From: Mycobacterium adipatum
GTDB taxonomy: Bacteria > Actinomycetota > Actinomycetes > Mycobacteriales > Mycobacteriaceae
NCBI RefSeq assembly: GCF_001644575.1
Contig: NZ_CP015596.1
Span: 4,588,001-4,652,000, forward strand
Length of the DNA stretch: 64,000 nucleotides
Direction of reading: 5' to 3'
Within the stretch, counting starts at the first letter, position 1. Each line of letters begins with the position of its first letter. The position numbers and the translations under genes are program-made. Of this stretch, positions 36,345 through 45,705 are shown piece by piece. The notes under the pieces are model-generated. The model searched no databases, was not told where the DNA came from, and saw only the letters and a list, made by a program, of their open reading frames with translations.

Positions 36345-37973
36345 CTACTCCTGCCGCAACCGGTCCCGGGCGGCAATCAGCGACTCCCGCTGGCTCGACA
36401 CCAGGTACTCCGGTGAGCCGTACTGCACGTGGTACCCGTTTCCGGGGAATCCCGCGGCTCGCAGGAACGTGCCACCACGCTGCGATGGGGAGGACTTGAT
36501 GCCGAAGTGCTCGACAATGTGGCTGGACCTCACCGGAGATCCGAAGTCGAATAACCCGTTGCCCTTACCCGCAATCCACACCACCGCCGCAGCCGCGGTC
36601 ACCGTGCTGGCCCGCCGACGAAACGCCTCCGGAGCGCGGCGCGCCACCCGAGCCAACACCCGCCGGCAAACCGTGCGGTACTCGACGTTTAGCAGCTCAG
36701 CGCAACAGCGGTCGGCGGCATCGAGCACCGCGCTCACCGTTGCGGCGATGTCCTCGGGGATGTCCGACCAGTCGAACTCTTCGTCCGGCAGCGGCTGGGT
36801 ATCGAGCCGATCCAGTTCCTCCTTACCTCCGACCGCATCCGCCACGCTCTGCAATTCCCAATCATGCCAATCGGAATCGGAGAAGCCGGCAGAACTACTG
36901 TCGATTGCCCGCAGATACCCGGGAACCTGCGCGATGACCGCGTCGAGTGTTTCGGCGGTCAGCTCCGGTGAGATCCCGACCTCATCGTGGGCGAACCTGA
37001 TGAACGCCCGGGCCAACTCCGGAGCCAGCGCAAGATACCCGAAGGGCGCCATCACCTTTCGCGGAAGCCAGTCGGCGAACAGGATCTCCACCCGCTGCGC
37101 ACTCCACCGCATCGGGTCGCCGGACCCGTAGTCGATGGCGTACCACAGCAGCGACTCCAGCAGACCTCGGTGGTCGTCGTTGTACAATCTCACCCCGTGC
37201 GGCGACGCAAAGAACCGCTGCGCCAGATGGTTCCGATCCTGCGGCGGCCATTCGGGCCGGACATACCCGGTGCCGCCCTCGGGCAGCCCGGCGGTCAGCC
37301 ACTGGACAAGAAGCCGACTGGCCGGCCATGTCTCGGATTCCAGCGGCGGATAGAACATCGACCCCAGCGTGATACCACCGTCGATCCAGGCACGGGCATC
37401 GGCCAGGTCGATATCGTCGAAGCTGAACCCCTGGCCGTCGGTCTCCCGGACGAAGTCACCCACCACCTTCCCGATCGGCACCGGCACGATGAACGCGTCC
37501 TTGACCGCGCCGCCCATGTGCTGGTCGATGAACACCACCGCGGTGAGCTCGTGGCCGCCGGGAAGCCGCACCCCGAGGATGATGTCATCGCCGTCGCCGA
37601 GGACATGGCTCATCCTGACCGCGCGGTAGGTTACCGTGTCGGAAAGCTCTGTCAGATAACGCGGTTCGACCGGCTGCCGATCGGCCAGCGCACGCCGGAT
37701 CCGGGCTCGCAGCAGATCGTTGTCGCCCAGCAGCACGGCCAGGACCGACAACAGTACCGTCGTCTCGGGTTCGTCGACGTCGATGAAGCTGCCGATGATC
37801 TCATCGCGCTGCGGGCCCGGCCCCTCGTCGAGCGGGTGGCGCTGCGGGTCGATGACGCACATCAAGGTGCTGACCAAGGACAGCAGGGCCACCGGACTCG
37901 GGCCAGCGACAGCCTCCCGGATTCCGGCCAACAGATCGGGTTCCTCGCGTCTGCTGCGGGTACGTCGGGCCAT
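36345..37973 (-). CDS. Unknown protein B, paralogue of the gene at 27083
   Basis: This 542-aa protein starts at ATG 37973 (MARRTRSRREE), with a GTG three codons earlier also possible. It shares ordered blocks with the 27083 protein, including ADARAWI, LPEGG, FFASP, and SGDPMRWSA, but has a longer C-terminal extension (after about residue 370) that the other lacks. The N-terminal halves also diverge. I know no domain. The two paralogues enclose the Wadjet operon and fic. That is compatible with an ancient duplication around a cassette or with a two-part associated system. Confidence 0.72.
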   Translation of the reverse strand: MARRTRSRREEPDLLAGIREAVAGPSPVALLSLVSTLMCVIDPQRHPLDEGPGPQRDEIIGSFIDVDEPETTVLLSVLAVLLGDNDLLRARIRRALADRQPVEPRYLTELSDTVTYRAVRMSHVLGDGDDIILGVRLPGGHELTAVVFIDQHMGGAVKDAFIVPVPIGKVVGDFVRETDGQGFSFDDIDLADARAWIDGGITLGSMFYPPLESETWPASRLLVQWLTAGLPEGGTGYVRPEWPPQDRNHLAQRFFASPHGVRLYNDDHRGLLESLLWYAIDYGSGDPMRWSAQRVEILFADWLPRKVMAPFGYLALAPELARAFIRFAHDEVGISPELTAETLDAVIAQVPGYLRAIDSSSAGFSDSDWHDWELQSVADAVGGKEELDRLDTQPLPDEEFDWSDIPEDIAATVSAVLDAADRCCAELLNVEYRTVCRRVLARVARRAPEAFRRRASTVTAAAAVVWIAGKGNGLFDFGSPVRSSHIVEHFGIKSSPSQRGGTFLRAAGFPGNGYHVQYGSPEYLVSSQRESLIAARDRLRQE

Positions 37974-37983
37974 ATCCGTCACC

Positions 37984-38955
37984 CTAATGCGCGGACCGAG
38001 CGCCCACCTGCACGTAATTCTCCACTGCGATCCGCTGCTCCCCCGACCACCGGTATGCCGTCAATGACCCGCCCTTGACCGCGCTGAAGTCCACACACGC
38101 GGAGTACTCGGTCCAGTCGTGCAGGTGTCGCGGCGAACCCTGTCGCCAGTAGTGCCCGTAGAACACCGGCACCGGATCGCCGTACACGTGCGACCGCTCC
38201 ACCTCGACAGCCGGCAGCGCCGGGTACGGCTTCTTGTCTTCGGTGGTGAAGGTGCTGCTGATCTCGGCGAGGTCGGCCAGCGTCGTCGCCGCCCCGTTCC
38301 ACCACCGCAGCCGGGCCTGCTCACGCGAATGCCCGTCCTTGTCCAGATACGGTGGCTGGCCGTGGTCGACCAGGCTGATCTCCGGGCCTTTGAGCAGCGT
38401 CTCCACCGCCACATACATTGGGTCACCCTTCGTCGACATCCTGACCAATTGCTCGTCTGTGCCGATCCGGTCATCCCCCAATACCGCCATCGACTCGGCA
38501 TGCCAGCAGGCGTGCACCACCCGGATACCGCCGAGGTCCAGCCACAGCGGCTGGGTCCGGAACCAGGCCAGGTACTCGGCCCGCGCTTCCCCGGTCACCT
38601 GGCGCAGGAACTCGGCGTGCTGTTTCTCGTTCTTCGCCGACCACGGATGGTCGGGATCGTCGTGCGGGCGCAGATACTTCCCCGACCCGGCCGGCCACTC
38701 GGTGGCGTACGCCAGCGCGTTGAATTCGTGGTTGCCCAACACCATTCGCGCGCTGCCGGCGTCGGCCATCGCCTTGACGATCTGCAGCACCCGCAGCTGA
38801 TCGGGCCCGCGGTCGATCAGGTCGCCGACGAACACCGCCGTCCGTTCCGGGTGCCGGTAGACCCCGTCATCCACCGTGTAGCCCATCTGCGCCAGCAGCG
38901 CCTCGAGATCGTCGGCGCAGCCGTGGATATCGCCGATCACGTCATAACCGGACAT
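37984..38955 (-). CDS. PrpE/ApaH-like metallophosphoesterase
   Basis: This 323-aa protein begins MSGYDVIGDIHGCADDL, with the GDxHG, GDLIDRGP, GNHE motifs of the calcineurin-like phosphatases that cleave diadenosine polyphosphates or phosphoproteins. ATG 38955 is chosen because GAGGAGG lies just upstream. A longer frame from 38997 adds an unlikely leader. It is divergent from the ERCC4 gene and may be a bis(5'-nucleosyl)-tetraphosphatase. The substrate cannot be read from sequence. Confidence 0.8.
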   Translation of the reverse strand: MSGYDVIGDIHGCADDLEALLAQMGYTVDDGVYRHPERTAVFVGDLIDRGPDQLRVLQIVKAMADAGSARMVLGNHEFNALAYATEWPAGSGKYLRPHDDPDHPWSAKNEKQHAEFLRQVTGEARAEYLAWFRTQPLWLDLGGIRVVHACWHAESMAVLGDDRIGTDEQLVRMSTKGDPMYVAVETLLKGPEISLVDHGQPPYLDKDGHSREQARLRWWNGAATTLADLAEISSTFTTEDKKPYPALPAVEVERSHVYGDPVPVFYGHYWRQGSPRHLHDWTEYSACVDFSAVKGGSLTAYRWSGEQRIAVENYVQVGARSAH

Positions 38956-39086
38956 GGTTACCTCCTCTATAGGGACGGCATGCCGACCGCCGCGCACCGG
39001 AGAAGCCGGCGGGCAGGTCTGGAATCTGATCTCAGGATATCGCGGGCTTCCGACATGTCCGACGATCCTCCCGGCACACTGAGCAG

Positions 39087-40088
39087 ATGTCCGAGTTGCT
39101 GATCGCGCGGAATCCGGTCGAGGACTCCCGGCTGCGTTATCTGCTGCGCATCCCTCACGCGGGGGGCGACCTGGTGTTCCGGACGTCTGACACCTGGCCG
39201 CGAGTCAAGGCGCTGTATTGCCATCCGGTCAGCCTCGCCGAGTGGCCGGACGACGCGGAGATCGTCGAGCGGCATCCGCTGCGGTCCTGCGAGCGTCGCG
39301 GTGCGTCGATCGATGTGATTCTGCAGCGCGCCCGCGAGAACCGCTCCCAACTGGTGTTCACCTCGGCCCGTGGCCGCGACGTCGTGTTCTGGCAGTCGCC
39401 CCGTACCCGCAAGCAGGCCCGTCCCAACGTGCGCACGCCGACCGCCCGCGCCCAGGGCATCGAGCAGTTGGCGATCCTCGTCGACAGCCACGAGCGCTAT
39501 GCCTACCGGTTCGCGGGCCAGCAGGTGTCCACCGAGACCTGTGCGTTGCCGTGCGGCGACTACGGATTGAACGTCGACGGGCAGCTGGTGGCCAGTGTCG
39601 AGCGCAAATCGCTGGCCGATCTGGTGAGCAGCCTGATCAACGGTCGGCTGCGCTTTCAGGTCGCCGATCTGGCCGCGTTGCCGCGGGCGGCGGTCGTCGT
39701 CGAGGACCGCTATTCGCAGGTGTTCAAACTGGATTGGATTCGACCGGCAGTGGTGGCCGACGGGCTGGCCGAACTTCAGGTCCGCTGGCCGAGTGTGCCG
39801 ATCGTGTTCTGCGAGACCCGCCCGCTGGCCGAAGAGTGGACCTACCGGTTCCTGGCCGCCGCGCACACCTGGGCGGTCACGGAAAGCGCTGCACTAGAGC
39901 GCATCTCGGCGGCGCGGGTCGACATCGCCACTCCGGCTGCAGCAACCGACGGTCCGACGACCGCCGACGTGCGCGCCTGGGCGCGGTCGGCGGGGCTGCC
40001 GGTGCCCGACCGCGGGAAATTGCGGCCCGAGGTGTGGCAGGCATGGCGTGATGCGCATCCGGACGCGGGGCCGGACGACGGTCGCTGA
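39087..40088 (+). CDS. ERCC4-domain nuclease with Lsr2-like C-terminus
   Basis: This 333-aa protein has an ERCC4/XPF nuclease core with DSHERYAY, GDYGL, VERKSLADL (the ERKxxxD motif) around residues 130-190. It ends in an Lsr2-type DNA-binding domain (residues about 290-325: VRAWARSAGL-x-VPDRGKL). This combination suggests an AT-rich-DNA-targeted structure-specific nuclease. The predicted role is DNA repair or silencing of foreign DNA. It is divergent from the metallophosphoesterase. Confidence 0.82.
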   Translation: MSELLIARNPVEDSRLRYLLRIPHAGGDLVFRTSDTWPRVKALYCHPVSLAEWPDDAEIVERHPLRSCERRGASIDVILQRARENRSQLVFTSARGRDVVFWQSPRTRKQARPNVRTPTARAQGIEQLAILVDSHERYAYRFAGQQVSTETCALPCGDYGLNVDGQLVASVERKSLADLVSSLINGRLRFQVADLAALPRAAVVVEDRYSQVFKLDWIRPAVVADGLAELQVRWPSVPIVFCETRPLAEEWTYRFLAAAHTWAVTESAALERISAARVDIATPAAATDGPTTADVRAWARSAGLPVPDRGKLRPEVWQAWRDAHPDAGPDDGR

Positions 40089-40105
40089 TCTGCTGCGCCG
40101 GTTGG

Positions 40106-40507
40106 TCACGGCAGTTGGATGGCTGACGTGACGTCGGTGAAACCGAAGTCATCGCCGACGTACAGCACCGACTCGCCGGTCACGTCTGCCAATCCGTAGG
40201 TGTAACAGTCGCCGAGATTGAGCCCGGCACGATGACCGCTACCTCGCCCGAAATCTCGATAGGCGCGTGCGGCACTGGTGGCCTGCTTCCCGTCGAAGGG
40301 AACCGTTCTGATCCCCAGTCGCTCGATCAGGCGCTCGACCCTCCGGTAGTCCTCGGGAGTCAGTCGTCGTACCAACACCGCGGCGATCTCGACTCGCGAG
40401 GCCGCAGACACTTGTGGGTCGGTCGCATCCAATATTGCCTCGACGAGCCTGTCACGCTCAGGCTCGTTGAGCACGATCGCGACGATTGCACTGGTATCGA
40501 CGATCAC
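40106..40507 (-). CDS. VapC-type PIN ribonuclease toxin
   Basis: This 133-aa toxin starts at GTG 40507, overlapping the antitoxin stop (GTGA). It shows the PIN motif IVDTSAIV (first acidic residue), a mid-protein glutamate, and a GLNLGDC-type C-terminal acidic pair with YVGDDF. PIN toxins cut specific RNAs when their antitoxin is lost. I leave the symbol blank because the number of VapC paralogues prevents a specific name. Confidence 0.88.
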   Translation of the reverse strand: MIVDTSAIVAIVLNEPERDRLVEAILDATDPQVSAASRVEIAAVLVRRLTPEDYRRVERLIERLGIRTVPFDGKQATSAARAYRDFGRGSGHRAGLNLGDCYTYGLADVTGESVLYVGDDFGFTDVTSAIQLP

Positions 40508-40767
40508 AATGGCAGCCCGTGGTCGTCGTACAGCCGATCCTGGGCGCCGCGGATCTCCTGCTTCTGAGCGTCGGTCAACGATTGGTCCAGCTCTGCCAGA
40601 AGACTGTCGATTCGCGCCCGGCGCGCCGGGCCGCCTTGGCCGACCTCGAATTCGGCCAGCTTTGCGCGAACAGCCTCTTCGACGGCGCTCGTCTGACTGA
40701 GCCCCGTACGCCGCGCGAGTTCCCGCACCAGCTCCACCGTCCGCTCGTTCTTGATATTCAGACCCAT
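40504..40767 (-). CDS. VapB-type antitoxin (PSK transcription factor family)
   Basis: This 87-aa protein starts MGLNIKNERTVELV and matches the short ribbon-helix-helix VapB antitoxins that bind DNA as dimers and cap the VapC active site. It overlaps vapC by four bases (GTGA). Direct repeats in its promoter fit autoregulation. Confidence 0.88.
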   Translation of the reverse strand: MGLNIKNERTVELVRELARRTGLSQTSAVEEAVRAKLAEFEVGQGGPARRARIDSLLAELDQSLTDAQKQEIRGAQDRLYDDHGLPL

Positions 40768-40795
40768 GGTAGAAGTCTAGCCCGATACGGTAGAA
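40768..40795 (-). promoter_or_regulatory. VapBC operator: direct GGTAGAA repeats
   Basis: GGTAGAA occurs at 40768-40774 and 40789-40795, 21 bases apart, immediately upstream of vapB. The two-turn spacing suits two antitoxin dimers on one DNA face. Confidence 0.45.
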
Positions 40796-41014
40796 AGGGT
40801 CGATATTGTATTCCATCGTCACCGCGGCTGGCGCCTCGCCTACATGTCGGACCGGATCCGTACCCTGAACTCAGCTCACGAGCGGACGACTGTTCGGGTA
40901 CCTGGCCCGTCGTCCCGGCAACCGCGCCCCACCGCACGGTGCCCCAGGGGAAGAGCCGGCACGACAGTGCAAGCGGTGGACGTCCGGACGTGGCGCCGCC
41001 AGAACGGCGAGACG

Positions 41015-41506
41015 ATGACCGACTACCCCACCCAACCTGACCACGCGCTGCGCGAACGCATCACTGAACTCTCGGTGCACATCCCGTGCAGCACCCTGCG
41101 CGGGCCGATCAACCAGCGGCTGTGGCAGTCCTGCCGGCATGAGGACACACCGGCGCGCTGGGGTGTGGACGTGTCGCGGCTGCACGACCTGTGCATCGTC
41201 TGCTTCCGCGGCACCGCCGGCGGCACCTCGCGGTGGTCGTGGCTGGCCTGCGAGCACTGCCGGGCGGTCAACGATCAGCACGGTCGGCCGCTGCCGCTGG
41301 GCCGGCACACCCTGATGAACCGGCAGTCCGTCGAAGACGCCATCGGCGGGGACTGGCGCCTCAACGCCTGGAAGGAGCACGAATACCGGCTACTGGCACT
41401 GCGATTCGCCCCCGACGCCGACGTGCCGCTACGGGAGTGGCAGCAAGCCTGGCCGCCGAGTGTGATGGCCTCGCGGGAAGCGTTCGCGCGACTGACCGGC
41501 CTTTAA
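41015..41506 (+). CDS. Conserved hypothetical with CxxC zinc-type pairs
   Basis: This 163-aa protein starts at ATG 41015 (MTDYPTQPDH); an upstream frame from 40844 is arginine-rich and unlikely. It contains cysteine pairs (CIVC and CEHC near residues 66-89), suggesting one zinc site. The final stop overlaps that of the convergent desaturase by four bases. Its role is unknown. Confidence 0.6.
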   Translation: MTDYPTQPDHALRERITELSVHIPCSTLRGPINQRLWQSCRHEDTPARWGVDVSRLHDLCIVCFRGTAGGTSRWSWLACEHCRAVNDQHGRPLPLGRHTLMNRQSVEDAIGGDWRLNAWKEHEYRLLALRFAPDADVPLREWQQAWPPSVMASREAFARLTGL

Positions 41507-42579
41507 CCGCGGAAGCGGTCCGGCACCGCCAGTTCGTGCACGATGCGCTGCGTCCGGAACAACTGCAGCGCAAGCGGTCCGGTGTTGTAGGGCAGATCGT
41601 ACTTCTCGCACAGTTGCCGCACCCGGACGCTGACCTCGGGCAGTCGGTTGCTCGGCAGGTCCGGGAACAGGTGGTGCTCGATCTGGTAGCACAGGTGCCC
41701 ACCGGAGATCTCGCCGAGCCGGTTCACCTCGAAGTTGGCGGTGCCGAGCATCTGACGCAGGTACCACTCGCCGCGGGTCTCGTCCTCGACCACGGCGGGG
41801 TCGAAAGTCTCGGCGCCGCCGGGGATGTGCCCGCAGATGATGTTCACGTACACCCACAGGTTGCGGACGATGTTGGCGGTGAAGTTGGCCGCCAGGGTGC
41901 GCCGCCACCGACGCAGGCTCAGGGCCGGGAAGAACAGGTAGTCCTTGCCCATCTGACGGGCGATCTTGTTGCGCAGCTTGCGCTTCTGCTCGGCGACCGC
42001 CCCGGGAGTGGCGTCGTTGTTCTGCTCGGCGCGGATGCCGTGCACGGCGATACCCCACTCGAAGGTGGCGGCCAGCACCAGGTTTCGCAGCGGGGTGAGC
42101 AGGTGGGCGCGGCGCCACGGCTGATCGGTGGTGACCCGCAGCCACCGGTAGCCGATATCGTCGTCCATGCCGAGCACGTTGTTGTAGACGTGATGCCGAT
42201 AGTTGTGCGAGTGGCGCCACTGCGCGGAGTATCCGACCATGTCCCACTCCCAGGTGTTGGAGTGGATCTCCGGGTCGTTCATCCAGTCCCATTGGCCGTG
42301 GGAGATGTTGTGGCCGAGTTCCATGTTCTCGAGCGACTTCGCATAGGCCAGCGCCGCGGTGCCCAGCAGCCAGCCCTTCTTGGACCGGGTGCCGGCGATC
42401 ACCAGCCGGGCCGCGACGTCGAGGGCGCGCTGGACGTGGATCACCCGCCGGATGTAGGCGGCGTCCTTGGCTCCGAGCGAGTCCTCGATGTCCTGGCGGA
42501 TGACGTCGAGTTCGTAGGCGATCTCTTCGACGTCCGCGCTACTGAGATGCAGGTAGCTGGGAACATCGGCGATCGCCAT
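41503..42579 (-). CDS. DesA3-like acyl-CoA/fatty-acid desaturase
   Basis: This 358-aa membrane protein has the three histidine boxes: HNISHG, HSHNYRHH, and QIEHHLFP. This is the FA_desaturase class, probably delta-9 acyl-CoA desaturation as in mycobacterial DesA3. It uses two irons and electrons from a reductase encoded elsewhere. I chose ATG 42579, one codon after an in-frame TTG. The 235 bp before it (42580-42814) hold its control region and no gene. Confidence 0.87.
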   Translation of the reverse strand: MAIADVPSYLHLSSADVEEIAYELDVIRQDIEDSLGAKDAAYIRRVIHVQRALDVAARLVIAGTRSKKGWLLGTAALAYAKSLENMELGHNISHGQWDWMNDPEIHSNTWEWDMVGYSAQWRHSHNYRHHVYNNVLGMDDDIGYRWLRVTTDQPWRRAHLLTPLRNLVLAATFEWGIAVHGIRAEQNNDATPGAVAEQKRKLRNKIARQMGKDYLFFPALSLRRWRRTLAANFTANIVRNLWVYVNIICGHIPGGAETFDPAVVEDETRGEWYLRQMLGTANFEVNRLGEISGGHLCYQIEHHLFPDLPSNRLPEVSVRVRQLCEKYDLPYNTGPLALQLFRTQRIVHELAVPDRFRG

Positions 42580-42814
42580 CAAGGTGTCCTCGGGTGGGTG
42601 CGGGATGAAGAGCGGCGCAATCCACCGCGAGCGTCAGACCGCAGCTTAGAGGCTGCGGCTGAACGGCGAGTAATCGAGGTTCGCCGTCCAGGCGAAATGC
42701 CGGTGCGGACGTGCTGTGCGGCCACCCCGTGACTGCGCTCGGACTCAGCATCAACGTGCAGGAACGCTGGTCGACGACTCGGCGATGCACCCCGCGGACT
42801 TGCTGAGAGCGTGT

Positions 42815-44011
42815 TCAGGATCCCGCCGGGTGCCCACCATGATCGGGCGCCGCATCCACCAGGTCGTGCGCCATGCCGTAGCGCTTGCGCTGCTGCGCCA
42901 TCACCTGCGGAATGCCGGCCTGCGCCCGCCAGGTGCGCCAATCGTTGACGCCGGGCACCGCGCCGAGCACCCGGTTCACTCCCCCGATCACCGGGCTGAC
43001 CACGGCGGGCAGATGCTTCAACACCGTGTCCGGCACCCCCAGCTTCGCCGCGGCCTCATCACCGAGGAATGCGCGCGTCAGCCCGTTGACCACCGCCACA
43101 CCCAACCCGTGCCCACCCACCGGCAGCAGGTCGGCGATCTCGACCGCCAGGTAGTCGTGAGTCAGCGCACGCACGAAGTCCCGATCGCCGTCATCCGGGT
43201 TGCTCCCGGTCAGTGCGTACAACTCCTCAATGCGCACATGGTCGGCCTCGCACGTCGGATTGAGCCCAGGGCCAACACCATTGAGAAATCCTACGTAGCG
43301 CCAGAAGTGGAAGATGTCGTCCAGCTCGGCAGCGGTGTACCGCACGCCGAGCTGACGCATCGCCGTCAACGCAATGTTCCCGAACTCGACGATGGTGAAC
43401 GCCATGAAGCTCTGCGCGATCGGCGCACCCCAGGCTTCCGAGTCCCACGAACCACTGTCCCACAGCGATTTCCGCACAAACGCATGGATCAACCGCACCC
43501 GCAACGTCGTCGCGAAGCCAGCACCCTGACGTCGCAACCCACCGGGCGTCAGGATCGTCTCCATCCATGACCCGACCTCCAGTGAACGCACCGCGGCTTG
43601 GCTGGTGTAGCGGTTGGTGACCACCAGCGGCATGCCGGCGACCTGGTTCATCGCACCCTTGGCCAACGACGCTGCGCCGAGCACGATCCCGTAGGACGCC
43701 ATGTGCCGCACCAGGTGTCCGGCAGCCCTGTCCAACGCCGCACGGTCCAGCCACGCGGGCTCGGTATCGACCTCGGCGAAGAGGTCCCGCAACGCCGCCG
43801 GCGCGTCGGGTACCGCGTCGATCCCCTCGGCCAGCGCCGTCCGGAACATCGCCATGCCCGTACCCCTGGGCAGCTCAGCGAACGCCGCCACCGCCGCATC
43901 GGCCAGCGGGTCGGCGGCATACACGCCGTCCACCCAGTCCTGGCCGGCCGGCCTGTACCGCTGCACGGCAATATCGGCCTTCGGAACAGCGGTTTCACTG
44001 GCAATACTCAT
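42815..44011 (-). CDS. Oxygenase MpaB family protein (DUF2236)
   Basis: This 398-aa protein has the DUF2236/MpaB layout seen in haem oxygenases such as the latex-clearing proteins: VVTNRYTSQAAVR near the N-terminal third and the FGNIALTAMRQLG plus HFWRYVGFLNG blocks in the middle. It probably oxidises an unknown lipid or terpenoid. It is divergent from a TetR regulator with 57 bp between, which most likely controls it. An upstream TTG would add four residues. Confidence 0.8.
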   Translation of the reverse strand: MSIASETAVPKADIAVQRYRPAGQDWVDGVYAADPLADAAVAAFAELPRGTGMAMFRTALAEGIDAVPDAPAALRDLFAEVDTEPAWLDRAALDRAAGHLVRHMASYGIVLGAASLAKGAMNQVAGMPLVVTNRYTSQAAVRSLEVGSWMETILTPGGLRRQGAGFATTLRVRLIHAFVRKSLWDSGSWDSEAWGAPIAQSFMAFTIVEFGNIALTAMRQLGVRYTAAELDDIFHFWRYVGFLNGVGPGLNPTCEADHVRIEELYALTGSNPDDGDRDFVRALTHDYLAVEIADLLPVGGHGLGVAVVNGLTRAFLGDEAAAKLGVPDTVLKHLPAVVSPVIGGVNRVLGAVPGVNDWRTWRAQAGIPQVMAQQRKRYGMAHDLVDAAPDHGGHPAGS

Positions 44012-44068
44012 GCCTCCATGCAAACATGAGAATTCCTCACTTACTACTCACCTTTAGACGAGACGAGA

Positions 44069-44692
44069 ATGGCCACCAAAGCTCGATCCCGGCCCCAGCA
44101 GCAAAGGGCCCGCGAGATGCGCCGCCGACTGCTCGACGCCGCCCTGCAGTTGATCACCAAACGCGGCATCCAGGCGCTCACGACCCAGGCCATCGCGGAC
44201 ACCGCGCACGTCAGCATCGGCACTGTGTACCGGTATTTTCCGGACCGCGCCGGCATCCTCGCCGAGCTCGTCGACGAGGCCACCCGCGACATCTCCTTCG
44301 AACTCGTGCGCGGGGTCAGCGCCGCCATGGACCGCGACGTCCCCGATGCCGCCCACATCGTGGTCGACACCCTCACCACCGCCTACGAGAAGCACGCACC
44401 GATCCTGCACGCGGCGCTGAACTCCTCATCTTTCGACATCCCCGCCTACCTCAATCACACCGCGATGGACGAGATCGAACGCAGCCTGCTGCCACTCGGA
44501 AATGCCATCCCGAGCCGTTCCCGACCTGACCTCGACGCCAAGCAGCTGCAGGATCTGGTGTTCGTCACGATGGGCGTGACCTCGAGTGCCTGCCTCCGCA
44601 TCGCGCTGCAACGCCCACCCGGCTCGGACCGCGACGCCATGGTCGCGCTGACCGCCAGGATGCTCGCGGCTGCGCTCACGCCGCCCCCCTGA
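44069..44692 (+). CDS. TetR family transcriptional regulator
   Basis: This 207-aa regulator has a standard N-terminal HTH (IADTAHVSIGTVYRYFPDR) and a TetR_C ligand domain. It faces away from the MpaB oxygenase, which suggests it is that gene's local repressor. Its 3' portion reappears at 49172-49453, showing a 5-kb-distant partial duplication. Confidence 0.88.
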   Translation: MATKARSRPQQQRAREMRRRLLDAALQLITKRGIQALTTQAIADTAHVSIGTVYRYFPDRAGILAELVDEATRDISFELVRGVSAAMDRDVPDAAHIVVDTLTTAYEKHAPILHAALNSSSFDIPAYLNHTAMDEIERSLLPLGNAIPSRSRPDLDAKQLQDLVFVTMGVTSSACLRIALQRPPGSDRDAMVALTARMLAAALTPPP

Positions 44693-44793
44693 ATCGGCAA
44701 CCAATCGTCGAATACCACCCGGCACTCGGTCACGTTGTTGGCGTGGCGCGGTCTCGCGGAGTAGCGAAAAGCGCCAATCAAACCGCACGAAAG

Positions 44794-45705
44794 TCATTCC
44801 GCGTCAATAACTTCCGGTCGGCTCACCTCGATCACCTCACCTTTGATGGCCCAGTTTCGGCCAACTGGCGCCGCAGCGAGCAACTCGCCCGCCACACACC
44901 AATGATCTGAGGGGTCCCACTTGACACCGTCACGGTAGGCGGCTGCGAGCTTCGGCACGCTGCCGAGAACCCCACGGCGCTGATCCAACAAGTACTGCTC
45001 GATCGATGTTGTATCGACCGAAACGGTTGTGGAGATCCGCTTGGCAACTTCACCCAAGTTCGTTGTGTCGGAATGAGACTGAAACGCAGTGATCACCCCG
45101 TCGAAGATCCCTTTCACCAATCCACCCCACACGGGCTGTGTTCCCTGCGGCGGGCGGACGTGGACTCTGACCGCGAACGTCGTATCCGGCAGGCGCCGCA
45201 CCGTCGCAACCTCTGCCTCTGCGCTTGAGAGCGCGAGCCAAACTTGGGCCGGTTTCTTCTCGCCACTAAAAGCACCCAAGTCGGTCCAATCGAACGACGC
45301 GAGCGTCCGGCCGCCCCGCCAGTGAGCAAACGAGCTCGACCGGGAAACCAGCGAATACCGATAACAGAACGGATAGGCGGTCCCATCCGGGGCCGGAGGC
45401 ACCGCGGAGCCGTGCTCGAAGCGGATTCCATTGCGTCCCGCAGTTCGAAACGAGCCAATGTTGTAGAGCACGATGTTCTCGATGTCTGCGTTCGGCAGCT
45501 TCGAGCCGAAAAAGCTGGCCTCCAGTACCTGGTCACCCGACGGCACCAACAGGTCGCACCGACTCCGAATCTCGTCTCGAAGACGAGCTTGCCATTCGGG
45601 CAGCCCACCAAAGCGGATGTAGTCATCAGCCCAAACCTCAACGACCGAGCGGCCACTCGATGGACCGTTGACAACGGAACGCCGCTCGGGCGCCGACGCT
45701 GTCAC
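44794..45705 (-). CDS. Unknown 303-aa protein, second gene of a coupled pair
   Basis: I place the start at GTG 45705 (VTASAPERRS), which overlaps the upstream stop as GTGA. The longer frame to 45861 is arginine-rich and conflicts with that gene. The protein is mixed alpha/beta with features such as FGSKLPNADIEN and FVHWRGGRT-like blocks, and no named domain. It has no signal peptide or membrane segment. The pair is isolated by gaps on both sides, so its function is open. Confidence 0.6.
   Translation of the reverse strand: MTASAPERRSVVNGPSSGRSVVEVWADDYIRFGGLPEWQARLRDEIRSRCDLLVPSGDQVLEASFFGSKLPNADIENIVLYNIGSFRTAGRNGIRFEHGSAVPPAPDGTAYPFCYRYSLVSRSSSFAHWRGGRTLASFDWTDLGAFSGEKKPAQVWLALSSAEAEVATVRRLPDTTFAVRVHVRPPQGTQPVWGGLVKGIFDGVITAFQSHSDTTNLGEVAKRISTTVSVDTTSIEQYLLDQRRGVLGSVPKLAAAYRDGVKWDPSDHWCVAGELLAAAPVGRNWAIKGEVIEVSRPEVIDAE

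Noticed and set aside
41191..42732. Forward frame of 513 codons
   Set aside because: Antisense of the desaturase, with histidine/valine-rich mirror composition.
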